A DNA stretch of 64,000 nt from Ovoidimarina sp039190895 (GTDB lineage: Bacteria; Pseudomonadota; Alphaproteobacteria; Rhodobacterales; Rhodobacteraceae). The first letter of the stretch is position 1. Every line of letters begins with the position of its first letter. Shown here in pieces: positions 1-9,341 of this stretch. The position numbers and the translations under genes were made by a program. Location of the stretch: contig JBCCXY010000001.1 of the NCBI GenBank assembly GCA_039190895.1, positions 62,001 through 126,000 of the forward strand. Reading direction: 5' to 3'. The notes beneath the pieces were generated by a model. It searched no databases, was not told the origin of the DNA, and saw only the letters and a program-made list of their open reading frames with translations.

Positions 1-25
1 TCAGAGATCGGCGGCAGTCGCCGTG

Positions 26-907
26 TCACAAGAAGCTGTCGGGCAGTTTCTGTTCGGCCGCCGTGTTGGCCCGTCGGAAATACAGCGTCACGCAGGTCGA
101 GATGATCACGATGAAAAGCGAGTACAACGCCGGAACGGCCATGATTGCCTGCTGTTGATCCTCGGGGAATGTGAAAACGATGATCGCAATGGCCAGTGGG
201 CCATTCTGGATGCCGGTCTCAAGCGCTACGGTTCGCGCGTTCCGGGGATGTAGTCGAAGCGACTTGGCGAACAGGTAGCCCAGCGTGATCCCGACAATCC
301 CCAGCCCGATTGAAGCCGCATAGGTTGCGGGTGTCGTGTTCAAAAGGAACTGCCAGTTCGCCGGCACCCAGGTCACGGCAATCAGCACGATGAAAAGAAC
401 GCCAAGAAGCGAGCCCGCAAACTCCATCACGGCGCCCGCATTGGCATTGAACTTGCGCAACGTCATACCGATTGCAACAGGCACAAGCAGAACCACAAGG
501 ACGGCGATGATGTCTTCGCGCGGGATCGCCAGATCAAGGGCTGAGGCGTAGACCAGAAGGATGATCGGGATAAGAACCACGCCAGTCAGCGTGGACGTCA
601 CCGTCATCAGAACGCTAAGCGCCAGATTTCCTTTGGAAAAGTAGGTAAAGATGTTCGATGTCGTTCCACCGGGCATACACGCCATGATCAGAACACCAAT
701 CGCGATGGTCTCTGGCAGCACGAGTGTCAGCACCAGGATAAAGCCAAGTAGCGGCATGAACCCGTACTGGCTGACGATCCCGATTATCAGGCCATAAGGA
801 CGCCTCAGCGCCAGGTAAAAGTCGCGCGGCGTCAGCGAGGCCCCCATGCCCAGCATGATCACAGCCACCATGATCCCCAGAAGGGTTTGAGTGAATTCGC
901 TTACCAT
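26..907 (-). CDS. Bile acid:sodium symporter (BASS) family transporter
   Basis: A 293-residue, almost wholly hydrophobic inner-membrane protein with roughly nine predicted membrane segments. The sequence shows the BASS/SBF layout: an early MLGMGASLT segment, a PYGLIIGIVSQYG segment, then ACMPGGTTSNIFTYFSKGN, which matches the family's first conserved cross-over region (C-PGG-SN), and a second conserved stretch near residue 232 (ALETGIQNGPLAI). Family members are Na+-coupled importers of organic anions such as bile acids, pantoate or keto acids; the substrate cannot be read from the sequence. It starts at an ATG with GGAG about 10 nt upstream. The upstream neighbour on the same strand is an acyl-CoA ligase ending 7 nt away, so the two are probably cotranscribed, which fits import of a carboxylate followed by CoA activation (inference). 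Confidence 0.85.
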   Translation of the reverse strand: MVSEFTQTLLGIMVAVIMLGMGASLTPRDFYLALRRPYGLIIGIVSQYGFMPLLGFILVLTLVLPETIAIGVLIMACMPGGTTSNIFTYFSKGNLALSVLMTVTSTLTGVVLIPIILLVYASALDLAIPREDIIAVLVVLLVPVAIGMTLRKFNANAGAVMEFAGSLLGVLFIVLIAVTWVPANWQFLLNTTPATYAASIGLGIVGITLGYLFAKSLRLHPRNARTVALETGIQNGPLAIAIIVFTFPEDQQQAIMAVPALYSLFIVIISTCVTLYFRRANTAAEQKLPDSFL

Positions 908-914
908 GCGTCGC

Positions 915-2636
915 CTACTCCGCCGCCGCCTTCGCCATCTCTGCCGCGCGCAGGTCTTTTCTCAGGATCTTGCCGACATTCGACTTGGGCAGGTCGTCGC
1001 GGAACTCAATCACCTTTGGGACCTTATAGCTCGTTAGATGCTCTTTGCAGTAGGCCCGCACGGCCTCGCCGGTTAGCGTTTTATCGCCACTGACGACAAA
1101 CGCTTTGACCACTTCGCCGGAAGTGTCGTCCGGAACGCCGATGACCGCCGCCTCGATAATGGCCGGGTGCGCGGCAAGGATATCTTCGACCTCGTTCGGA
1201 TAGACGTTGAAGCCCGAGACGACGACCATGTCCTTCTTGCGGTCGACAATCCGGATGTAGCCATCTTCGTCCATCACTCCGATATCGCCGGTCAGAAACC
1301 AATCCCCGTTCATCACCTTTGCGGTTTCATCCGGCTTTCTCCAATACCCCTTCATGATCTGCGGACCACGGGCCCCGATCTCGCCAGTTTCGCCAACACC
1401 AAGGCGGCGCCCATCATCCGAAAAGCAGGCGACGTCAGTCGAGGGAACAGGGATGCCGATTGTGCCCTCGCGCCCCTTGCCGACGGGCTCGAACGTCAGA
1501 ACCGGCGACGTCTCGGTCAGGCCATAGCCTTGCACCAACTCGGCCCCGGTGATCTCTTTCCATTTAGCCGCAACAGACGATTGCAACGCCATGCCGCCCG
1601 CACCCGCAAACTTCATGTGTTTCGGCGGGCTGTCGGTGAACCAAATCTCGTTGTTCAGCCCGTTGAACAGCGTGTTCACACCACTCATCCACGTGATCCT
1701 GTAGTTCTCAAACGCGCGCCTCATATTCGAAAGCGGGCGAGGATTGGGGATCAGCACGTTCTGTGCGCCCATCCAGTAAAAGGCCAGCATGTTCACCGTA
1801 AACGCAAAGATATGGTACATCGGCAGCGCGGTGAGGATGACCTCCTTCCCTTTCTCCATATCACTGCCCAAAAGCTCCATGGCCTGTTCCATGTTCGTAA
1901 CAAGGTTGCCATGGGTCAGCATCGCACCCTTGGCGACGCCAGTTGTGCCGCCGGTGTATTGGAGGACGGCCAGATCATCGCCATTGACGCTCTGGTGGTA
2001 GGTGGCGGCTTCGACGTGCTTTGTGGCAATGTGCTGTCGACCAGCGGCAAGCGCGTCTGGCAAGCGAATATGCGCGACATCAATCGGCTGGATCGTCTGA
2101 TGCCAGTACTTTTGCACCAGCCCCACAATCCCACGCGGCAGCACCGGAAAGAACTCGGCCACGCGCGTAACAATGATGTTCGGGATCGGATGACCCCTTG
2201 TCGCCTCGGGGAGCTTGTCCGCAAACATGTCGACGACGACGAGGGCGTGCGGTTCACTGTCGGCGAATTGCTTCGCCATCTCTTCGGCGGTGTACAACGG
2301 ATTGATGTTCACCAGCACGCAACCCGCCTTGAACACACCGAAGGCCACGATGGGAAAGCCAAGGCAATTCGGCATCTGCAAGGCCACGCGATCGCCCGCG
2401 TCAAGGCCAGCGACCTCTCGCAGATACACGGCAAAGGCATCCGACAGCGCATCGACCTGGGCAAATGTGAGGGAGCCGTTCATCCCGTTCGGCAAACAAC
2501 ACGTAAAAGCCTTCGCCCGATCATACGTCTCGGCGACACCGCGTATCAGGTCCGGCAGATTGCGATAGGTCGGCGCGTCAATTTCGGCACGGACATCGGG
2601 GCCGTAATGCACCGTCCATGGTTTCTGCTGTACCAT
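915..2636 (-). CDS. fadD: Long-chain-fatty-acid--CoA ligase (AMP-forming)
   Basis: A 573-residue member of the ANL adenylating superfamily, activating fatty or other carboxylic acids to acyl-CoA with ATP at the cytoplasmic membrane face. The ATP-binding loop YTGGTTGVAKG lies at about residues 227-237, the GYGLTETSP motif in the middle of the C-terminal half of the large domain, the hinge/A8 region TGDIGVMDEDGYIRIVDRKKD follows, and the C-terminal catalytic lysine is in SNVGKILRKDLR. Length and motif order match FadD-type long-chain ligases. The ATG is preceded by a purine-rich GAGGGAAGG. It is first in a two-gene unit with the BASS transporter. Substrate length is not determinable; a medium- or aryl-acid ligase is possible. 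Confidence 0.88.
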   Translation of the reverse strand: MVQQKPWTVHYGPDVRAEIDAPTYRNLPDLIRGVAETYDRAKAFTCCLPNGMNGSLTFAQVDALSDAFAVYLREVAGLDAGDRVALQMPNCLGFPIVAFGVFKAGCVLVNINPLYTAEEMAKQFADSEPHALVVVDMFADKLPEATRGHPIPNIIVTRVAEFFPVLPRGIVGLVQKYWHQTIQPIDVAHIRLPDALAAGRQHIATKHVEAATYHQSVNGDDLAVLQYTGGTTGVAKGAMLTHGNLVTNMEQAMELLGSDMEKGKEVILTALPMYHIFAFTVNMLAFYWMGAQNVLIPNPRPLSNMRRAFENYRITWMSGVNTLFNGLNNEIWFTDSPPKHMKFAGAGGMALQSSVAAKWKEITGAELVQGYGLTETSPVLTFEPVGKGREGTIGIPVPSTDVACFSDDGRRLGVGETGEIGARGPQIMKGYWRKPDETAKVMNGDWFLTGDIGVMDEDGYIRIVDRKKDMVVVSGFNVYPNEVEDILAAHPAIIEAAVIGVPDDTSGEVVKAFVVSGDKTLTGEAVRAYCKEHLTSYKVPKVIEFRDDLPKSNVGKILRKDLRAAEMAKAAAE

Positions 2637-2776
2637 TGACCTTCCCTCTTACGGTTCGCGGCATCTTCTGCGCCGACACTTCGGATCGTCTTGCCCAATA
2701 GTGCTAGGGGACGACACAAGAATTGGTAGTGTTAGTTGTGCCTGCGGAAAAGCCGATTGACCGCTCGCAATGCACG

Positions 2777-3775
2777 TCAACCCAAGCCTGCCCCGGGAAC
2801 GTCGAGAAAGGCGATGAACGAAACAATGCCGATCAGCGTGACGAAGAGGGCGCCGCCGAAGTTCAGAACATGCCGCAACGCCACAACGCGCGCGCCCGTG
2901 CTGTCCGTTCGCTCAATCATGCGCGTAGCCGTCTGGCGCGCGAGGATCGCACCGACACCCAGAAGGCAGATCGTCAGACCGATCCCGACGGACATCGCGC
3001 CCACAAGAACGAACCCCGGGTAGATCATGTTGTTCGCCACCGCATAAAGCATGATCAGCACCGCCCCCGGACACGGCACGATCCCTGCAGCGAAAGCCAC
3101 AAGGCTGCTTTCAGCGCGCGACGCTTCGGACACCCCGGAATGACTGTGACTGTGCGAATGCGCGTGGGAATGCCCGTGGCCCGCGGAGCCATGGCTGTGA
3201 CCGTGGCCAACCTCGCTCGGGTCAATATACCCCAGCGCAGCCCGCACCGCCTGATACAGCATGTAAAGTCCGATGGCCGCGATAATCAGAAAGCTTGCGG
3301 CCCGGATCCCTGGAACGTCCGCCAGGCTCATCCCCGTACTGCCGCGCAGCAGTAGATCCGCCAGCCAGACGATCAGGACGGCGCCGATTACATGCACCAC
3401 CGCGACCTGGATCGACATCAGAATACCCCGCCCGAGCTGCGCATCGCGCCCCACGAAATACGAGACGATGATGAACTTGCCATGCCCAGGCCCCAAGGCA
3501 TGGAAGATACCATAGACAAACGCGATCCCGAGGCCGAGGAAGAACGCCCCAAGGTCATCCCCGCGCTGAATGGCATTCATATGCGTGGCCACTTCCGCAT
3601 TCGCTCGACGCTGGAAATCCACGATGTAATCGGTCCAGCGCTGCCAAAGCCCGCGATCCTCCTCGACGATTTCGATCAACGGAACCGAGCCGTCCTGCGC
3701 CACACTCGGCCCGACCGATAAGGCAAGAGCCACCAGCAAACCGACCAGCAGCGGGCGCACCGTCAGTCGGGGCAT
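2777..3775 (-). CDS. Nickel/cobalt transporter of the NicO (RcnA-like) family
   Basis: A 332-residue membrane protein with an N-terminal signal-like segment (about 8-27), a first helix carrying FHALGPGHGK (residues 91-100), the NicO-family metal-site motif, and about six further membrane segments. Between helices (residues 191-213) lies a loop with about eleven histidines alternating with Gly/Ser/Ala, a typical Ni/Co buffer seen in RcnA and related exporters. The start codon overlaps the end of the DUF1007 gene by 13 nt, so the two are translationally coupled. NicO plus DUF1007 is a recurrent pair in proteobacteria and is taken as a metal transport unit. Direction (efflux or uptake) and metal are inferred from family only. 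Confidence 0.85.
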   Translation of the reverse strand: MPRLTVRPLLVGLLVALALSVGPSVAQDGSVPLIEIVEEDRGLWQRWTDYIVDFQRRANAEVATHMNAIQRGDDLGAFFLGLGIAFVYGIFHALGPGHGKFIIVSYFVGRDAQLGRGILMSIQVAVVHVIGAVLIVWLADLLLRGSTGMSLADVPGIRAASFLIIAAIGLYMLYQAVRAALGYIDPSEVGHGHSHGSAGHGHSHAHSHSHSHSGVSEASRAESSLVAFAAGIVPCPGAVLIMLYAVANNMIYPGFVLVGAMSVGIGLTICLLGVGAILARQTATRMIERTDSTGARVVALRHVLNFGGALFVTLIGIVSFIAFLDVPGAGLG

Positions 3776-4347
3776 ATCAGCATGATCGTTTGCGGTGCCC
3801 CCTCAAGAGGCCCGTCACCCGCCTGAACCCGAAACCGACAGTTCGCATCGAAGGCCCCATCCACTCGTAAGAAGTCCTGCTCCGCGAGGCTAAAGTCAAA
3901 GACCGTGTCGTCATATGTGGCAATTGCAACGGGCTCCGCCCGATACTCAATCGGGGTCTCCGGGATCAGGCTGAATGTGATCGCGAGCTGGTCTCCCTCG
4001 ACCGCTGGCGCGAACCGCTCAAGACGCATCCGCTGCGCAGTCTCCCCCACGAAGACCCGCACAAAGTACCCCTCCGCAGCAATCGGACCGAAAAGAGCTT
4101 CCTGCATCACGCCAGCTTCCTCAGCCGAGAACGCACTGTCCCCATCCGTATCGTACTGAGAAATCGCACGGTCGCTGTAGAAGACATCATAGGCCCACAC
4201 GACCTCCAACTCCGTTAACGCCGTTTCGCTGAACCCAAGCTTGTATTGCATCGTCACCCAGACATCCGGGTGGGCCATGGATGCGGTCGCACTGGCCAGG
4301 CACAACCCGAAAGCAATGCAACTGGCGCGAGTCTGGATGGGTGCCAC
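3763..4347 (-). CDS. DUF1007 family exported protein
   Basis: A 194-residue protein with a good Sec signal peptide (hydrophobic IAFGLCLASATASMA, cleavage before HPDVW), followed by a beta-rich domain typical of DUF1007, which begins with the metal-ligand-like HPDVWV after cleavage. Asp/Glu-rich segments (YDTDGDSAFSAEEAG) resemble an EF-hand-like loop. I chose the GTG at 4347 because a GAGGAG ribosome site sits 8 nt upstream and the resulting protein begins directly with a signal peptide; longer reading frames starting at 4404 or 4470 would put an Arg/Ala-rich tail in front and run into the divergent promoter. Coupled to the NicO transporter downstream; a periplasmic metal-delivery role is inferred. 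Confidence 0.82.
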   Translation of the reverse strand: MAPIQTRASCIAFGLCLASATASMAHPDVWVTMQYKLGFSETALTELEVVWAYDVFYSDRAISQYDTDGDSAFSAEEAGVMQEALFGPIAAEGYFVRVFVGETAQRMRLERFAPAVEGDQLAITFSLIPETPIEYRAEPVAIATYDDTVFDFSLAEQDFLRVDGAFDANCRFRVQAGDGPLEGAPQTIMLICPD

Positions 4348-4422
4348 GTGTCGGGCTCCTCGTTGCCCTGATGCGGCGGCAGCCTTATGCATCCGCTCTG
4401 ACATGTCAAACGTCAGACGCGC
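4348..4422. promoter_or_regulatory. Divergent promoter region, DUF1007 gene / 4423 gene
   Basis: A 75-bp gap between divergent starts. It contains the GAGGAG ribosome site for the minus-strand gene (4356-4361) and the partial inverted sequence TGACATGTCAAACGTCA. No convincing -35/-10 pair is visible by eye for the plus gene, and it lacks a clear ribosome site. Confidence 0.35.
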
Positions 4423-5247
4423 ATGCTCCTTGATTTGGTAGAGTACGCCCGGGCCCCCTACCCCTGGCACCTCGCACCCATGGGTTACGTCCGCGAGGCA
4501 CGGCTGATCGCTACACGCGCGCGCCAGCTAGAGCCCGCATGGCGCAGCCATCTGCAAGCAACGCGCCAGAATATCGAGGCAAGCATTGATCTCTGCCGCC
4601 AGCACAACACTGTGGTCGTCGTGGGCTCAGGCACCCTGCTCGATATTCCCATCGACGCGCTGCGCCGCGCGTTCGGCAAGGTCGTCCTGCTGGACATCAT
4701 CCAATCCCGCGCCACGCGGCGCATTTGCAAGCAATGGTCAAACGTCGAACTTCTTACCCTCGACGCAACCGGGGTCGCCCAACCGGTTTACGCCGCAGCC
4801 CGGCAGAATGACGTCACCATCCTCCCGAAAAGCACGCCCCCTACCCTGAAAGGCCAACCCGTCGATCTAATCATCTCTGCAAACCTGCTCTCCCAACTCA
4901 GCGTCATCCCGCGCAGTTTCCTGCAAGGGCACTGCCCGCAGATTGCCCCAGCCCGCTTAAGCGCCTTCTCTCGCGATCTCGTCGAGGCTCACCTGCACTG
5001 GCTGACGCAATCCGCAACGCATGTCTGCCTGATCTCCGACGTCGTCCGGATCGAAGAGGCAAACGGTGCGGCAATCCAAACGAACATCGTGGAAAACGTC
5101 GATCTCCCGGCGCCGGACGAAGTCTGGGATTGGCACATCGCCCCCAAAGGCAGCGTTTACAGGGACAGAGGGGTCACCCACCGTGTCCACGCCTACCGCG
5201 ACTTTCGGCCCCAAGGCCTGCCGTCCGCTACTGATCCTGCCGCATAA
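4423..5247 (+). CDS. Hypothetical protein with Rossmann-like segment
   Basis: A 274-residue protein I do not recognise as a named family. Residues about 60-90 read VVVVGSGTLLDIPIDAL followed by VVLLDII, a beta-strand/glycine-rich-loop/Asp pattern like the nucleotide- or SAM-binding end of a Rossmann fold, so a methyltransferase-like domain is possible. No signal peptide or membrane segment. The ATG at 4423 has no obvious ribosome site; an alternative ATG is at 4480. Its last 20 nt overlap tail-to-tail with the oppositely oriented gene at 5228. Confidence 0.55.
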   Translation: MLLDLVEYARAPYPWHLAPMGYVREARLIATRARQLEPAWRSHLQATRQNIEASIDLCRQHNTVVVVGSGTLLDIPIDALRRAFGKVVLLDIIQSRATRRICKQWSNVELLTLDATGVAQPVYAAARQNDVTILPKSTPPTLKGQPVDLIISANLLSQLSVIPRSFLQGHCPQIAPARLSAFSRDLVEAHLHWLTQSATHVCLISDVVRIEEANGAAIQTNIVENVDLPAPDEVWDWHIAPKGSVYRDRGVTHRVHAYRDFRPQGLPSATDPAA

Positions 5248-6808
5248 GTGCGCGCCACCGACCTTCGCGCCGGATTTCCTTCGCCTTCGCCAGAAGATCC
5301 ACCGGGGCATACCTCAGATCCGAAAGCCGCGCATTCTGGACGTCCGGGCACGTGTTCGCATCCGCATCGCGAAGCGTCTTGGCAATACCCATCATCGCCG
5401 GATGATCCTCGTTCTCGCAGATATGCTCGACGTTTTCCGCGATCTGGCACACTCCGTCAGAAAGCCGCGCCAGGCGGAGCGCCACGCATTCCGCCTCTTC
5501 GCGCCCCGCGTCGCCGTTGTCGGTTTTCTCCAAAGCTTCGCGCAGCAGAAAATGGCTCTGCGACAGCGCATAGATGTTGTTACCCTGCGCCGCTGTGGCC
5601 GTTTCAAGAAGCTCCGTTGCGTAGCGGAAATCGACCTCATCCCGCCTCAACTCACCAACCGATGCATAAACCCACGCGTCAGAGCTGTGCCAACCAAGTT
5701 CCAAAAGATCGTGAAACGCTGGGGCAATCTCGTCGGTCGCCCCACTCTCAAAGTTCAGCCGCATAAGGGCTTCCAGAAGTCTCGGATTGTACGGGTCATC
5801 CAACAGCCACGCGTCGATGGCCAGCAAGACATGACCTTGCATCCTTCCCTTGAACTCCGGATCTTCGAGGATCGAGCCAAGCCGTGCCGCGTAGCGCGCG
5901 AAGTCGTGGGGATCGCCCTTTTGGGCGAGGGCACTTAGAAACCAATCCTCCAACTGACCCGCGTCATCCGCGGTCAGATCATCCGGCCAGACACTGATGC
6001 TGCCATCCGGATTCGCGGGTTTCGTGGGATACAACGCCTCGTCGAGCCGCGCGTAATCAAACCGCTCATCCGGCGGCAGCGACCGCAGATAAGCGGCGAC
6101 CTCAAGCTTCAGATCCCTGGCAATGCTGTGACGATACGCAACGTCAATCATGCATTCGTCGACGCCGTACCCCTCGGCCAACTCAGCATAGTTGAGACAG
6201 ATGCCGATAAGCTCACGCTCTTTGTGAGTCACAGAAAAGCCGGACGATGCGTGCATGATCGACAAGATGCTCTCGCGCGTAGGGGCGAGGGCCAGAAGCC
6301 GACGGGCGTGGATGCCGAAGAAGGCACCCCGCTCTTCCCACTTCAGCGTGTGCATCCACGCATCAATCGCGCTGACGTTCTTGTTGTCGACCCCATACGC
6401 ATCCCCCGCCAATTCCAGCGCGCGCGCCCTCGCGGCTTTAATCCCCTCGATGTTCGGATGGTTGCCCATGGTCACGCCCGAGTCGGACAATCCGGCCGCG
6501 TAGGCTGCGTGAATCTCCGCCCACGCATTGGCCGTCAGCGCATGGGACGAGCGTGGGAATGCCGCCAACCACGCATCAAGGGTCTCAAGCCGCTGCGGGT
6601 GCGTTGTCCGGTACAAGGATGACGAGATCGCGCGATAGGCCGCGATGCCCTCGGCGGAGGACAGCAACTCCTGCGCCCGTGTCTCAAGCGCCTCATAGTC
6701 GCCGGCGTCCAGGTGGCCACGAAACTCCTCCAACACTTCGCCCTGATTAGCTGAAACCCCAAGCGGGATGAGGACGCAGAGAAGCGCAGTGGCCAGTGTC
6801 TTAATCAT
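5228..6808 (-). CDS. Exported hypothetical protein, paralogue of the split upstream gene
   Basis: A 526-residue protein with an N-terminal signal peptide (MIKTLATALLCVLIPLGVSA). The rest is helix-rich with many aromatic and acidic residues and no membrane segment, consistent with a periplasmic helical-repeat fold and reminiscent of DUF4034 proteins, an assignment I cannot confirm. The ATG has GAGGAG 8 nt upstream and overlaps the stop of the preceding gene by 8 nt, so the pair is coupled. Its N-terminal third resembles that of the upstream gene (for example DAGDYEALET against GSGDHRGLET), and a central block aligns without gaps (YAELAEGYGVDEC against YAPRVAGYTVDKC). Function unknown. Confidence 0.7.
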   Translation of the reverse strand: MIKTLATALLCVLIPLGVSANQGEVLEEFRGHLDAGDYEALETRAQELLSSAEGIAAYRAISSSLYRTTHPQRLETLDAWLAAFPRSSHALTANAWAEIHAAYAAGLSDSGVTMGNHPNIEGIKAARARALELAGDAYGVDNKNVSAIDAWMHTLKWEERGAFFGIHARRLLALAPTRESILSIMHASSGFSVTHKERELIGICLNYAELAEGYGVDECMIDVAYRHSIARDLKLEVAAYLRSLPPDERFDYARLDEALYPTKPANPDGSISVWPDDLTADDAGQLEDWFLSALAQKGDPHDFARYAARLGSILEDPEFKGRMQGHVLLAIDAWLLDDPYNPRLLEALMRLNFESGATDEIAPAFHDLLELGWHSSDAWVYASVGELRRDEVDFRYATELLETATAAQGNNIYALSQSHFLLREALEKTDNGDAGREEAECVALRLARLSDGVCQIAENVEHICENEDHPAMMGIAKTLRDADANTCPDVQNARLSDLRYAPVDLLAKAKEIRREGRWRALMRQDQ

Positions 6809-8369
6809 CGATCAGCTCCTCAAAAATATCCGCAGGGATGTCTCGGGGTGAATACCGCAAGGTCGAGACCGCAGCAGGCGGCGCATAGCGACAGTTCTTC
6901 GCTTTGGGCCAGAGCCGCCGGATTTCATTCCGTTCCGCGTCGAAGTAACCCCCGACCTTGCAAATTCCCGAGACATCCGCAGGACAGCTCGCCTCAAACA
7001 AACGGGACGCTCGTACGAGCTTGCAAAGCAGCTCATCCCTCAACTCTTCGGGATCCCCATCAAGATCGGAGTACCGTTCATGCGCCGTCAGCGCCGACCG
7101 ATACAACCAATGATAATGGCCCATCGCCTCGCCAAGATGAGTGCTCTGGTGATTGCCGTAGTAGATCGCGTTCGCGTAGAAATCGCTCTGCGCGTCCAGA
7201 GCATAGGGGTTGGAAACCGCTTGAACGAGGTACGCGCTGAACCTCCAGAAAAACCCGCTGTACTGGCTGAGGTCATGCATCTCATGCCACGACCGAGCGA
7301 TGTCCTGCGCTGAATACGAGTCTCCGACGGCGCGTGAATTTTCCCCGAGTTGCTTCAGCAACTCGTCCGCAAGCCAATAGTCCTGCGGATGAAGCAGATG
7401 CCGTTCGTAGAAATGAGCAAGCGTCTCGGCCTTGGCGTCTGCGCCGTAGAACGGTCGGTCGTATCGTTGTGTGATGGTCTCAATCGTCCTCAGATGCTCC
7501 TTGAGTGACAGCCGCCCTCCCAGGTTCTCGCGCTGAATGCGAATAAGCTCTTGCTCCGCGTCCGGTTTGTTTCGCCATTCGTCGAGGTATACCTGCCGCC
7601 GAACCCAATCGAGGCTGGGGTCAGACTCCTGCTCAAGAAGCTCAACCGCCCTCTCGCGCGGGGCGCCCTCCATGTTGTTCAGAAAGACAAACATAATGAA
7701 GCACTTGTCGACCGTATACCCGGCAACACGCGGCGCGTACGTCTCTCATACGGTTCGGCTTCGTTGGGCAGGATGCCCCCACCGCATCGCATAGGTGTTC
7801 AGGGCCCTCGTCAGGGAAAAGACGTCAGGCGCCTCTTCAAACAAACGATCCAGAATTGGATCGGCTCCGAAGACCTGCCCACTTGTTTGCGCGACAAGCA
7901 ACGCGGCATCGAGGGCGGGCGGAAAATCAGGATCAGCCTTGTGGGCGCGGCGCAGGGCTATGGTTGCCTTCTCAACCTCCCGCCGAAATCCGCGCCGCCC
8001 TTCTTCCGAAACAAGACTTTGCACTTCCCGATCGCGGTAAAGAAAAGACCGCCCATGATGGACCCACGCCATCGCGGTGTTGGCGTAAAGCGACTCCGGC
8101 TGCGCCAACCACCAATCCTCGGCGTACCGCACACGATCCCGCTGAGGGCTTTGAAACAGTTCACCGTAAATGTGGCGAAGCGTGCTGTAATCCCGCGTCC
8201 TCCGCGCCTCTGCATGCAAGTTCGAGAACGTGGTTTCGAGGCCGCGGTGATCACCAGAGCCAAGCTGGCGAAGCACCGACGCCAGCGGTTCTTCAAATCT
8301 CGGTCCAGCCAGACTGGCTGATGCAAAAAGGCAAAACCCCAAAAGAACGGCCAGAAGTCGATGCAACAT
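6801..8369 (-). pseudogene. Exported paralogue interrupted by one in-frame TGA
   Basis: One reading frame of 522 codons, nearly the length of the downstream paralogue (526), is open except for a TGA at 7746-7748. The 5' part (207 residues) starts at ATG 8369 with AGGGAG 5 nt upstream and has a signal peptide (MLHRLLAVLLGFCLFASASLAG). The 3' part continues in the same frame after the stop (ETYAPRVAGYTVDKC...) and ends 8 nt inside the next gene. The first ATG after the stop (7694) has no ribosome site and would start inside a conserved block. The TGA aligns with a Cys of the paralogue (GIC-LNYAEL against RTV-stop-ETYAPR). The likeliest reading is a recent nonsense mutation or sequencing error; readthrough or selenocysteine is possible but unsupported. 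Confidence 0.72.
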
Positions 8370-8454
8370 CGGTCTCCCTGAATATCCATCCTCGGCCCGC
8401 AAGACCGCCCGACAAGATCAATCGAAATCACCGGAACAGCTCTCATCAAATCGC

Positions 8455-8477
8455 GTCAAAAATTGGACGCGGCCCAA
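8455..8477 (-). terminator. Weak possible terminator after the Opp-type operon
   Basis: On the minus strand a short stem TTGGG-CCGCG-TCCAA (one G-T pair) is followed by TTTTTG, 15 nt beyond the last ABC gene. The stem is only five pairs, so this is tentative. Confidence 0.35.
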
Positions 8478-8492
8478 GTGAGGCGTTGCGGG

Positions 8493-9341
8493 TCAGGATC
8501 CTTGGGGCTCATAAACCTCGGCGCAGAGGGGGATGTCGGGGTCAAGCGACGGTATCGCCGACAACAGCGAGCGCGTGTAGGCGTGACCTGGGTTCGCAAA
8601 CAGGTCGCGGGTCGGGGCCTCTTCCATGAAGCGGCCATGGTACATCACCGCAACGTGGTCGCAGACATGGGCAACCACCGAAAGGTCATGGCTAATGAAT
8701 AGAATCGTTAGATCAAGTTCGTCTTGCAGGCTTTTGAGAAGGTTCAGGATATCCGCCTGGATTGACACATCCAGCGCGGCGACCGCCTCATCGGCCACGA
8801 CGAATTTCGGCCCACAGGCCAGCGCACGCGCGATAGAAATACGCTGGCGCTGCCCCCCGGAAAACGCGTGCGGAAAGCGCCGCAGGTGCTCCAGGTTCAG
8901 GCGGCAGCGGGCGGCGATGTCGCGCACGCGCTCATCCGTTTCAGCCCGGCTTTTGGTGAGGCCCATGACCTCCAGCGGTTCGGCGATGATGTCGCGAACC
9001 GTCATGCGGGGGCTGAGCGCCGCGTACGGATCCTGAAAGATCATCTGCGCCCGCGCACGGTAATCCTTCAACTCCGCCCCGCTCAGCGAACCGACATCAT
9101 AACTCGCCTCGCCATCGTCATAGCGGATCGCCCCGCTCGTGATCGGCGCAGCGCGCAGGATCGCGCGACCAAGCGTCGTCTTGCCCGAGCCGCTTTCGCC
9201 CACGAGCCCGAAGAAAGACCCCTTCGGAATGCTGAGGCTCACGTGGTCCACGGCCTTCACGACCGGCGGCTCCCCGAACAGGCGGCGACCCAACGCGAAG
9301 TGGATCGAAAGGTCATCGATTTCAATCATCGGCCGCGTCAT
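8493..9341 (-). CDS. Oligopeptide-type ABC transporter ATP-binding protein (OppF-like)
   Basis: A 282-residue ABC ATPase energising import through the two permeases encoded upstream. It has the Walker A motif GLVGESGSGKTT, the Q-loop MIFQDPYAALSPR, the signature FSGGQRQRISIARAL and Walker B KFVVADEAVAAL (here with A in place of the usual P in DEP), followed by FISHDLSVV. It is shorter than typical OppF/DppF (about 320-330) because the C-terminal oligopeptide/dipeptide domain is reduced to PSLDPDIPLCAEVYEPQGS. Its ATG overlaps the preceding gene by 4 nt (ATGA). Last gene of the importer operon. Confidence 0.92.
   Translation of the reverse strand: MTRPMIEIDDLSIHFALGRRLFGEPPVVKAVDHVSLSIPKGSFFGLVGESGSGKTTLGRAILRAAPITSGAIRYDDGEASYDVGSLSGAELKDYRARAQMIFQDPYAALSPRMTVRDIIAEPLEVMGLTKSRAETDERVRDIAARCRLNLEHLRRFPHAFSGGQRQRISIARALACGPKFVVADEAVAALDVSIQADILNLLKSLQDELDLTILFISHDLSVVAHVCDHVAVMYHGRFMEEAPTRDLFANPGHAYTRSLLSAIPSLDPDIPLCAEVYEPQGS

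Noticed and set aside
1..25. End of a further minus-strand gene before the BASS transporter
   Set aside because: Only 25 bases are available; a TCA at 1-3 could be a stop codon, but nothing supports a frame.
1167..2639. Long plus-strand open frame of 490 codons
   Set aside because: It is antisense to fadD, has a His/Arg/Gln-rich composition with no recognisable motif, and the fadD frame shows all expected motifs.
3130..3205. Repetitive DNA that could suggest a short tandem array
   Set aside because: It is the codon repeat of the His-rich loop in the NicO transporter, not a CRISPR or intergenic repeat.
7695..7748. Selenocysteine decoding of the TGA as the main interpretation
   Set aside because: The downstream stem is short, no selenocysteine machinery is in the window, and the protein has no redox motif; a nonsense mutation is simpler. 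Kept only as an alternative.
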